Shown piece by piece: positions 6,874 to 11,727 of a stretch of DNA of 11,727 nt. Both the position numbers and the translations under genes were made by a program. This DNA is from an uncultured Eubacterium sp. (lineage in GTDB: Bacteria > Bacillota > Clostridia > Lachnospirales > Lachnospiraceae): NCBI GenBank assembly GCA_934358495.1, contig CAKRKO010000081.1, forward strand, positions 1 to 11,727, in the 5' to 3' direction. Each line of letters opens with the position of its first letter. Position 1 is the stretch's first letter. The notes beneath the pieces were generated by a model that saw nothing but the letters and a program-made list of their open reading frames with translations, searched no databases and had not been told where the DNA came from.

Positions 6874-7441
6874 GATGAGCTGTAATGTAATACAGGATTT
6901 GATGCCGCTTTATATTGAAAATATGTGCAGCGCGGAGAGCCGGGAACTGGTTGAGGCGCATATCGCTGAGTGCGAAAAATGCAGACAGCTTTTTTCTGAT
7001 TATACGGATGATACGATTGTAAAGGAAGTGCGTCAGCCGGAGAAGGAAGAACAGGCTTTTCAACAGATTTTGCACAAAGTCGAGAATAAAATAATGAAAC
7101 GTGTCACTGTAATCGCGACGGCAGTTATTTCTTTTATAATCGCGATAGGGATTATAAGTTTTGCACCTTTGTTTCATGCTAGTTATGAAGATGCTGGATT
7201 GAATGTTATCGTTTCTGAAATAAATGATACGGTTTACATTGATACGTCGATGGTTCGATTGAAATGTGATGTAGATGAAAATACTATTGTTTTGAACGGT
7301 AAATATAGCTTGGTAGAAAAACAGTCTAATAAAAAAAGTGGACAGACTTATCGATATTCGGAATCCTTGAAAAACGGGAAAATTAATAAAGTGATTTTTC
7401 GTAATCCAGATGAGAGTGAAACCGTTTTATGGGAACGATAA
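6866..7441 (+). CDS. Zinc-finger (zf-HC2) transmembrane anti-sigma factor
   Basis: The likely start is ATG 6866, 6 nt after AAGGAGG (6853-6859); the in-frame ATG at 6860 is too close to that site. The start overlaps the sigma stop as ATGAATAA, implying coupled synthesis. The 191-residue product begins with the anti-sigma pattern MSCNVIQDLMPLYIENMCS and then AHIAECEKC, the H-x3-C-x2-C zinc-binding signature. One transmembrane helix follows at about 77-101 (VTVIATAVISFIIAIGIISF), then an outer domain of about 90 residues with no family I recognise, rich in short beta-like stretches. The N-terminal domain should sequester the sigma factor; the outer domain should sense the signal. Base composition becomes visibly more AT-rich from about 7175 onward. 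Confidence 0.85.
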   Translation: MNKMSCNVIQDLMPLYIENMCSAESRELVEAHIAECEKCRQLFSDYTDDTIVKEVRQPEKEEQAFQQILHKVENKIMKRVTVIATAVISFIIAIGIISFAPLFHASYEDAGLNVIVSEINDTVYIDTSMVRLKCDVDENTIVLNGKYSLVEKQSNKKSGQTYRYSESLKNGKINKVIFRNPDESETVLWER

Positions 7442-7546
7442 GGAACAAAAGGTATAGATTTTACTACCTATTAGAGGTGTTCAAAATAAATGCAAACAAT
7501 TATTTTATATATAGATAGCACGGTTCACAATAGAGGATGAGAAAAA

Positions 7547-7726
7547 ATGAGAGCATTAAATGTAGAGGAATTAAAAAAAGTAAACGGTGGTGAAGCACAT
7601 TATCATTGGACTTGCTCACCATGCAAGTATGTAAGTGTGGCAAGAACTTTAATATCTTGCAAAAAATACAGAAAAGCACATGACCAGAACCCCTTTTTTG
7701 TGGATGAATCGATGATTTTCATGTGA
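7547..7726 (+). CDS. Double-glycine-leader bacteriocin-like peptide precursor
   Basis: A 59-codon frame from ATG 7547 to TGA 7724-7726, with AGAGG at 7532-7536. The N-terminus MRALNVEELKKVNGG is a classic double-glycine leader (conserved Leu/Glu/Leu spacing, then Val-x-Gly-Gly), which C39-peptidase ABC exporters cut after GG. The 44-residue core starts EAHYHWTCSPCKYVSVARTL and continues ISCKKYRKAHDQNP, ending FFVDESMIFM. It has three cysteines (23, 26, 38), a C-x2-C pair, several histidines and a basic stretch, so it could form a disulfide, bind a metal or be modified. The gene lies 105 nt after the anti-sigma gene in the same direction and may be co-transcribed. No C39 exporter, modification enzyme or immunity gene is in the window, so role (antimicrobial or signal) is open. 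Confidence 0.7.
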   Translation: MRALNVEELKKVNGGEAHYHWTCSPCKYVSVARTLISCKKYRKAHDQNPFFVDESMIFM

Positions 7727-7749
7727 ACTGGTTCAAGGATTTGTAGTGT

Positions 7750-7769
7750 TGAGCATTTTTATATGCTCA
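7750..7769. terminator. Hairpin between convergent genes (weak bidirectional terminator candidate)
   Basis: TGAGCAT (7750-7756) pairs perfectly with ATGCTCA (7763-7769) around a 6-nt loop. It sits 24 nt after the peptide gene and 13 nt beyond the lysR stop, the expected place for a shared terminator of convergent genes. Neither side carries a proper T run, so termination strength is doubtful. Confidence 0.4.
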
Positions 7770-7782
7770 TGAATAATTCGGG

Positions 7783-8679
7783 TTAAATCCTGTCGCAAAA
7801 ATATTTCTTTGAATCTGCAAAAAAATGTAAAAAACAATCCATGGCCGGGGTATATTCTCCGGTCTTTTTATATGCAAATCCAATCCGGAGTACCGGCGAT
7901 TCTTTCAACGGAACAGACACCACTCCCTCGTGTTGAAACAGATGAAAATTGCTCTCTGCAAAAAGGCTGATACCTTCTTTGACGGCTACGGCACTGATCA
8001 GAGACTCCACACGTGCGGTTCGAAGAATCGATGGGTGGACTCCCGCATTTTGAAAAATTTGCATGCAGAGCTGATAGATGGTCGTGTATGGATGCATCAG
8101 CAGAAAAGATTGCGTTTTTAGTTCATTAACAGAAAGCGATTTGCATGTTGCCAGCGGGTGATCTGCCGGAAGCATGACACAGATTCGGTCAGTTGCAATA
8201 GGGAAAAAATGATAATGTTCCATATCAATCAGAGATTCTCTGGCAAGGATCATGGAAAACCGCTCTTTTTCTATGCCTTCTATCAGTTCGGTTTCTTCGG
8301 CTTCTGTAAGTGTAAGAGGAATCTCAGGATGTTCTTTTCGAAACAGGCGGAAATTGCCGGTAAGGTGATACTGAGAGAGAATCGGAAGGGTTCCCACGGA
8401 AAGTTGTTGTGTCTGAGTGGTCTGATACAGAGCCATTCGGTGAAGCATCTGATGGTATTGCCGGGAAAGTTCCTGCGCTTCCCGGTAAAAAAGTTCTCCT
8501 GCGGGTGTCAGCACTGCATTTCGACGACTGCGGTCAAAGAGCTGAAGATTCAATTCTCTTTCCAACTTCTGAATCTGTTTGGAGAGGGTAGACTGTGTTG
8601 TATGAAGCAGTTCTGCCGCATCAAAAAAAGTATCTGTGTGCACGGCAGTGATAAAGCAGTCGATCTGTTCAAAAGTCAT
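7783..8679 (-). CDS. LysR-type transcriptional regulator
   Basis: 298 residues, normal length for the family. The N-terminal winged helix-turn-helix (about 1-60) is intact: MTFEQIDCFITAVHTDTFFD, then TTQSTLSKQIQKLERELNLQ and LFDRSRRNAVLTPAGE. A linker helix follows and the two-lobed effector-binding domain begins around residue 92 (QLSVGTLPILSQYHLTGNFR). The start ATG has AGGAGG 7 nt upstream on the reverse strand. It is transcribed away from the decarboxylase operon, which is the standard arrangement for a LysR protein that activates its divergent neighbours and represses itself. The likely inducer is the aromatic acid substrate or product of those enzymes. In Lactiplantibacillus plantarum, gallate decarboxylation genes are also, as I recall, under a LysR-type regulator (TanR). 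Confidence 0.92.
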   Translation of the reverse strand: MTFEQIDCFITAVHTDTFFDAAELLHTTQSTLSKQIQKLERELNLQLFDRSRRNAVLTPAGELFYREAQELSRQYHQMLHRMALYQTTQTQQLSVGTLPILSQYHLTGNFRLFRKEHPEIPLTLTEAEETELIEGIEKERFSMILARESLIDMEHYHFFPIATDRICVMLPADHPLATCKSLSVNELKTQSFLLMHPYTTIYQLCMQIFQNAGVHPSILRTARVESLISAVAVKEGISLFAESNFHLFQHEGVVSVPLKESPVLRIGFAYKKTGEYTPAMDCFLHFFADSKKYFCDRI

Positions 8680-8708
8680 GTAAAATCCTCCTGATGTCGT
8701 TTCGTTTC

Positions 8709-8723
8709 ATTCCATTTCGGAAT
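8709..8723. promoter_or_regulatory. Palindromic T-N11-A LysR binding site
   Basis: ATTCC-N5-GGAAT forms a perfect 5-bp inverted repeat with T8710 and A8722 in the T-N11-A spacing typical of LysR recognition sites. It lies between the divergent lysR and lpdC genes, about 20 nt upstream of the lpdC -35 box, as expected for an activator site. On the reverse strand a good -10 box (TATGAT, complement of 8726-8731) would put the lysR start inside this palindrome, which fits autorepression, although its -35 is poor. Confidence 0.5.
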
Positions 8724-8743
8724 TAATCATATCACAAAAAGAA

Positions 8744-8772
8744 TTGATTTGCTATGAGAATCTGTTTAAAAT
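8744..8772 (+). promoter_or_regulatory. Sigma-A promoter of the decarboxylase operon
   Basis: TTGATT (8744-8749) and TAAAAT (8767-8772) are separated by exactly 17 nt. Transcription would begin near 8779, giving a leader of about 45 nt before ATG 8825. The ribosome binding site before that ATG is weak (AAAGAGAG). The -35 is not perfect, fitting a promoter that needs activation by the neighbouring LysR protein. Confidence 0.6.
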
Positions 8773-8824
8773 AATGATCAGGAAATGCATTTTATAAAGA
8801 AAATGGCAGAAAGAGAGCAATCGT

Positions 8825-10294
8825 ATGGAACAGAAAGTAAGAGATTTGAGAAGTGCCCTGAAGCTTCTTGAAAGTATGCCGGGGCAGCTGATCGAGACGG
8901 ATGTGGAAGTAGATCCGATGGCGGAACTGGCCGGTGTGTATCGTTATGTAGGAGCCGGTGGAACTGTAAAACGACCGACAAAAGAAGGTCCGGCGATGAT
9001 ATTTAACAAGGTAAACGGTCATTGGGACGCAAAAGTAGCGATCGGACTTCTGGCGAGTAGAAAAAGGGTGGCGGCACTGCTGGACTGTCAGCCGGAAGAT
9101 CTTGGAAAGATGTTATATAACAGTGTGGCAAATCCGATTCCTCCGGTAGTTACAAAGGAGGCGGCACCGTGTCAGGAAGTGGTACATAAGGCGACAGATC
9201 CTGATTTTGACCTGTATCGTCTGGTTCCGGCACCGACTAATACACCTGACGATGCCGGCCCGTATATTACACTTGGTATGTGTTACGCCACCCACCCGGA
9301 TACCGGTGTTCATGATGTGACGATTCACCGTCTGTGTATTCAGGGAAAAGACGAATTATCGATTTTCTTTACACCGGGAGCACGACATATCGGTGCAATG
9401 GCAGAACGCGCAGAAGCACTGGGACAGAAACTGCCGATCTCTATCAGTATCGGTGTGGATCCGGCGATTGAGATCGGATCCTGTTTTGAGCCTCCGACAA
9501 CGCCACTGGGTTATGATGAACTTTCAGTTGCCGGTGCCCTTCGAAAAGAACCGGTTGTCCTGTGCGACTGTGTTACCGTAAAGGAACGAGCCATTGCCAA
9601 TGCGGAATATGTGATCGAAGGTGAAGTGATTCCTGGGGTTCGTGTGCAGGAAGACCGGAATAGCCATACCGGGTATGCCATGCCGGAATTCCCGGGTTAT
9701 ACCGGTCCGGCAAGTGATCAGTGCCGGCTGATCAAAGTGACAGCAGTGACCCATCGTAATAACCCGATCATGCAGACCTGTATCGGACCGAGTGAAGAAC
9801 ATGTATCTATGGCAGGTATTCCGACAGAGGCAAGTATTTACGGAATGGTAGAAAAAGCCATGCCGGGCAGATTACAGAATGTATACTGTAGTTCTGCAGG
9901 TGGTGGAAAATACATGGCAGTCCTGCAGTTTAAGAAACTGACAGCCAGTGACGAAGGAAGACAGCGTCAGGCAGCTCTGCTGGCATTCTCGGCGTTCAGT
10001 GAACTGAAACATGTATTTCTGGTCGATGAAGATGTCGACTGTTTTGATATGAATGATGTGCTGTGGGCGATGAATACCCGTTTCCAGGGAGACGCGGATA
10101 TCATTACGATTCCTGGCGTTCGGTGTCATCCGCTGGATCCGTCAAACGATCCGACCTGTTCTTCCGGCATCCGGGATCATGGGATTGCCTGCAAGACAAT
10201 TTTTGACTGTACCGTGCCATATGATCAGAAACATCGGTTTGTACGCGCAAACTTCATGGAAGTAGACCCGGAAAAATGGTTGAAGAAGGAGTAA
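8825..10294 (+). CDS. lpdC: UbiD-family prenyl-FMN-dependent decarboxylase, LpdC (gallate decarboxylase) type
   Basis: 489 residues, essentially the length of L. plantarum LpdC. Family landmarks in order: FNKVNGHWDAKVAIGLLASR (60-79); RLVPAPTNTPDDAGPYITLG (132-151); VTIHRLCIQGKDELSIFFTP (165-184) with the substrate/cofactor Arg169; ARHIG (186-190); GYDELSVAGAL (229-239) with an acidic pair for the metal site; and EGEVIPGVRVQEDRN (265-279), which supplies acidic active-site residues. HTGYAMPEFPGYTG (281-294) is what I remember from the LpdC-like branch, in place of the 'EGPFGEfTGYY' of classical UbiD. It should decarboxylate a hydroxylated benzoate in the cytoplasm using prenylated FMN, Mn2+ and probably K+. 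Ubiquinone synthesis is unlikely in such an anaerobe. It is followed 2 nt later by ubiX. The exact substrate (gallate, protocatechuate, vanillate, 4-hydroxybenzoate) cannot be read from the sequence. Confidence 0.85.
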   Translation: MEQKVRDLRSALKLLESMPGQLIETDVEVDPMAELAGVYRYVGAGGTVKRPTKEGPAMIFNKVNGHWDAKVAIGLLASRKRVAALLDCQPEDLGKMLYNSVANPIPPVVTKEAAPCQEVVHKATDPDFDLYRLVPAPTNTPDDAGPYITLGMCYATHPDTGVHDVTIHRLCIQGKDELSIFFTPGARHIGAMAERAEALGQKLPISISIGVDPAIEIGSCFEPPTTPLGYDELSVAGALRKEPVVLCDCVTVKERAIANAEYVIEGEVIPGVRVQEDRNSHTGYAMPEFPGYTGPASDQCRLIKVTAVTHRNNPIMQTCIGPSEEHVSMAGIPTEASIYGMVEKAMPGRLQNVYCSSAGGGKYMAVLQFKKLTASDEGRQRQAALLAFSAFSELKHVFLVDEDVDCFDMNDVLWAMNTRFQGDADIITIPGVRCHPLDPSNDPTCSSGIRDHGIACKTIFDCTVPYDQKHRFVRANFMEVDPEKWLKKE

Positions 10295-10296
10295 AA

Positions 10297-10866
10297 ATGA
10301 AAAAACGAATCATTGTGGGTGCTACCGGAGCCAGCGGTCAGCCATTATTAATTAAATGTCTGGAACTGATCAGGAAATCAGAAGAGTATGAATCGTATCT
10401 GATCATGACAGAAAGTGCACGGCTGACTCTGAAATCGGAGACGAACCGGAAAGCAGAAGAAGTAGAAGCACTGGCAGATCATGTGCTAAAACCGGAAGAG
10501 ATTGGAGCAGGACCGGCAAGTGGTTCTTTCCGGACTGCCGGAATGTTGATCGTCCCATGCAGCATGAAAACTATTGCCGGTATCCACAGTGGCTATGCGG
10601 AGAATCTTCTTCTTCGTGCAGCCGATGTGACGATCAAAGAACAGCGACCGCTGGTACTTGCAGCAAGAGAGACACCACTCAGCCCGATTCACCTTCGAAA
10701 TCTCCAGGAACTTTCCAGGATGCCGGTAGTACGGATCATTCCACCGATGATGACGTTTTATCACAATCCTGAAAGTATCGATGAGATGGTGTATCATGTG
10801 GCGGCAAAACTGCTGGAACCTTTCGGTATCGAGGCAAAGGAGTACCGAAGATGGACGGGATTGTAG
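10297..10866 (+). CDS. ubiX: UbiX-family flavin prenyltransferase
   Basis: The start at ATG 10297 is preferred over an in-frame ATG at 10276 because AAGGAG (10286-10291) lies 5 nt before it and because it begins directly with MKKRIIVGATGASGQP, the flavin-binding N-terminus of UbiX (GATGASG, residues 8-14). The second hallmark is PCSMKTIAGIHSGYAENLLL (87-106), followed by RAADVTIKEQRPLVLAARET (107-126) and PLSPIHLRN (127-135). 189 residues is typical. The enzyme attaches a dimethylallyl group to FMN to make the prenylated FMN that the preceding decarboxylase needs, so the two genes form a cofactor/enzyme pair. This member is the LpdB/Pad1 type used for aromatic acid decarboxylation. Confidence 0.93.
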   Translation: MKKRIIVGATGASGQPLLIKCLELIRKSEEYESYLIMTESARLTLKSETNRKAEEVEALADHVLKPEEIGAGPASGSFRTAGMLIVPCSMKTIAGIHSGYAENLLLRAADVTIKEQRPLVLAARETPLSPIHLRNLQELSRMPVVRIIPPMMTFYHNPESIDEMVYHVAAKLLEPFGIEAKEYRRWTGL

Positions 10867-11270
10867 AAAATACGGGAACAATCTTTACTGTGGAACGCGA
10901 AGTGTGTGGATATCCGTTGTGTGTGGGGATAAAGAGAATAGGAGAAGATCTGTTAATCAGCGTGGAAGGCGGACAAAAACCGCATATTGGCTGTGTGATC
11001 AAGTCCATTCCGCGTCTCTCATTGACCGGCGACGGCAGTTACAGTGCCTCATCTTCCGTTCTGAATCTGTCCGGGCATAAAGATGAATACCTGTGTCGGA
11101 AACTTTCCGAGCAGATCTGTGTGGCATGTCAGACTACCGTGGTGTGTACCGGGGGTGTGCATATTGATCAGATTACAAAAGAAGAGATTCGAGAAATTAT
11201 ACGAACCGTAGAAGAACTGGGAAATGTTGTTATTCGACACATTAAGAAACGGAATGAGGATTCAAAATAA
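10851..11270 (+). CDS. lpdD: LpdD-like accessory protein (prenylated flavin chaperone)
   Basis: 139 residues, overlapping the end of ubiX by 16 nt, with AAAGGAG (10836-10842) 8 nt before the ATG. Its middle reads GEDLLISVEGGQKPHIGCVI and its C-terminal half TGGVHIDQITKEEI. These match what I remember of L. plantarum LpdD ('GyDLLivVtGGtnPHIGdV' and 'taGIHvnQITkaqI'). LpdD-type proteins accompany LpdC-like decarboxylases and have been described as chaperones for the prenylated flavin or as a small subunit needed for activity. It contains six cysteines, including a C-x2-C (EQICVAC). Gene order decarboxylase-prenyltransferase-LpdD in overlapping frames supports a single functional unit for aromatic acid decarboxylation. 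No clear intrinsic terminator follows. Confidence 0.8.
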   Translation: MDGIVENTGTIFTVEREVCGYPLCVGIKRIGEDLLISVEGGQKPHIGCVIKSIPRLSLTGDGSYSASSSVLNLSGHKDEYLCRKLSEQICVACQTTVVCTGGVHIDQITKEEIREIIRTVEELGNVVIRHIKKRNEDSK

Positions 11271-11543
11271 CAGACAGGTTCGGAGATCCATTATTTTACC
11301 CGGCACAACACATCAGTCCGTTTCCACAAAGACAATGAGAACCTGATGCTGATGATTTATCAGATTATCTCCGCCTATTTCGAGGATGATTGTGCTGATG
11401 AACTGACCCTTGATCCTGTTTTTCATGCCATTCTTGAAAAGAACGGTCTGGATTTACAGCCAACACAGTCAAGATTTTTCAACCGCATGGATGAAGATAC
11501 ACTCCTGCAGTTTGATGACATTGTTCAAGTCGAACGCACGTGA
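11271..11543 (+). pseudogene. IS1380-family transposase, N-terminal fragment
   Basis: Immediately after the lpdD TAA the same frame stays open for 90 codons to TGA 11541-11543. From about 11322 it encodes VRFHKDNENLMLMIYQIISA, then YFEDDCADELTLDPVFHAIL and QPTQSRFFNRMDEDTLLQFD. The 'liYqiia-Yf-dd-ADeLt-DPvf--il' and 'QPT-SRFfNrmde-tl' blocks are characteristic of the N-terminal part of IS1380 transposases. A full enzyme has over 400 residues, with its DDE catalytic residues further on; here everything after the N-terminal region is missing and the frame ends in unrelated sequence. It also lacks a start codon with a ribosome binding site. It is a dead remnant, with the left boundary lying against lpdD. 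Confidence 0.8.
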
Positions 11544-11630
11544 GACTTGGTGCGTGATTCTGGTCAGCGAAAGCTGACATATTCTTCTAATTTGACTGAT
11601 ATAAGAATGATTTGGAGCACCAAGGGTGCT
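11534..11630 (+). other. Compact set of overlapping inverted repeats, possible structured RNA
   Basis: Four perfect stems lie within 97 nt: ACGCAC/GTGCGT (11534-11539 with 11550-11555); CTTGGTGC/GCACCAAG (11546-11553 with 11617-11624); GTCAGC-GAAA-GCTGAC (11563-11578, a GNRA tetraloop hairpin); and AGCACC-AAG-GGTGCT (11616-11630). A weaker ATTCTT/AAGAAT pair (11581-11586 with 11603-11608) sits inside the 8-bp stem, giving a three-way-junction shape. The outer stems share strands and so exclude one another. I do not recognise a known riboswitch or RNA family. It may equally be the end of a mobile element, since it follows the IS1380 fragment. Confidence 0.4.
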
Positions 11631-11646
11631 GGGTAACAACTATTTA

Positions 11647-11679
11647 CAACAAAAAATAAATATTTCTTTAATTTTGTTG
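11647..11679. repeat. Inverted repeat CAACAAAA...TTTTGTTG
   Basis: CAACAAAA (11647-11654) and TTTTGTTG (11672-11679) are perfect 8-bp inverted copies with a 17-nt AT-rich spacer. The right arm overlaps the -35 box of the promoter at 11674-11702, so it could be a regulator site or a weak hairpin. Confidence 0.4.
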
Positions 11680-11702
11680 GTATTCTATTTACATGGTATA
11701 AA
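11674..11702 (+). promoter_or_regulatory. Sigma-A promoter reading out of the right edge
   Basis: TTGTTG (11674-11679) and TATAAA (11697-11702) are spaced by exactly 17 nt in AT-rich DNA. No gene starts before the window ends, so it presumably serves a rightward gene just beyond position 11727. Confidence 0.5.
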
Positions 11703-11716
11703 GAGTAATATACTCT
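11702..11716. promoter_or_regulatory. Palindromic operator candidate at the promoter start point
   Basis: AGAGTA-ATA-TACTCT is a perfect 6-bp inverted repeat that begins at the last base of the -10 box and covers the expected start point. A repressor bound here would block transcription. The regulator family cannot be told from this site alone. Confidence 0.4.
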
Positions 11717-11727
11717 GAAAAAGTACG

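Noticed and set aside
7480..7511. Possible sigma-A promoter before the small peptide gene (TTCAAA and an AT-rich -10 such as TTATAT or TATATA)
   Set aside because: The spacing is 19-20 nt and the -10 is ambiguous in an AT run. Readthrough from the upstream operon is as likely, so I did not list it as a feature.
7537..7593. An 18-codon frame from ATG 7537 overlapping the peptide start
   Set aside because: It ends quickly in TGA, has a meaningless composition and no separate ribosome binding site at proper distance.
8158..8694. 178-codon forward frame opposite the LysR gene
   Set aside because: It lies wholly antisense to a well-supported LysR gene, has no ribosome binding site, and its composition is Cys/His/Lys/Phe-rich without a recognisable domain.
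11550..11640. A group II intron 5' end, because GTGCG appears right after the IS1380 remnant
   Set aside because: The pentamer alone is weak evidence. Downstream sequence turns AT-rich with a promoter instead of showing intron domain I features or an intron-encoded protein.
1..11727. CRISPR array, tRNA or rRNA genes
   Set aside because: I saw no regularly spaced direct repeats, no tRNA cloverleaf pattern and no rRNA-like conserved sequence on either strand.

Overview
Codon usage, moderate-to-low GC, strong AGGAGG ribosome binding sites and the gene families present all point to a Gram-positive anaerobe of the Clostridia, most likely a gut Lachnospiraceae (Blautia/Ruminococcus/Dorea-like). 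This is inference from sequence style, since no rRNA or other marker gene is present.

Region 1 (1-950) is a patch of gene relics: the last codons of a gene running in from the left, a reverse-strand fragment resembling DUF6061, a 5'-truncated SF0329-like gene with a good intrinsic terminator, and a short unassigned relic.

Region 2 (950-7780) is the most interesting part. It is a tightly overlapping rightward operon encoding a lipoprotein solute-binding protein (broken by one in-frame TAA), two MalF/MalG-type permeases, an HlyD/MacA-like membrane fusion protein, a four-helix MacB/FtsX-like membrane protein, an ECF sigma factor and its zinc-finger anti-sigma factor. No ATPase gene is present for either the importer-like half or the MacAB-like half. 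The sequence before the first gene looks like an ECF-type promoter (TGTAAT, 16 nt, CGTC), so the operon is probably autoregulated by its own sigma factor. Just after the anti-sigma gene is a 59-codon gene, easily missed because of its size. It has a textbook double-glycine leader and a Cys-, His- and aromatic-rich core, and looks like a bacteriocin-like or signalling peptide. My working hypothesis is an uncharacterised envelope-sensing or peptide-handling system combining these parts.

Region 3 (7783-11270) is a catabolic module. A LysR-type regulator is divergent from three overlapping genes: a UbiD-family decarboxylase of the LpdC type, a UbiX flavin prenyltransferase that makes its prenylated FMN cofactor, and an LpdD-like accessory protein. 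Together they should carry out non-oxidative decarboxylation of a hydroxylated aromatic acid (gallate, protocatechuate, vanillate or similar). The intergenic region has a good sigma-A promoter and a palindromic T-N11-A site suited to the LysR protein.

Region 4 (11271-11727) holds a truncated IS1380-family transposase fragment abutting lpdD, then a compact set of mutually exclusive inverted repeats that could be a structured RNA or a transposon end, and finally an AT-rich promoter with a palindromic operator firing out of the right edge.
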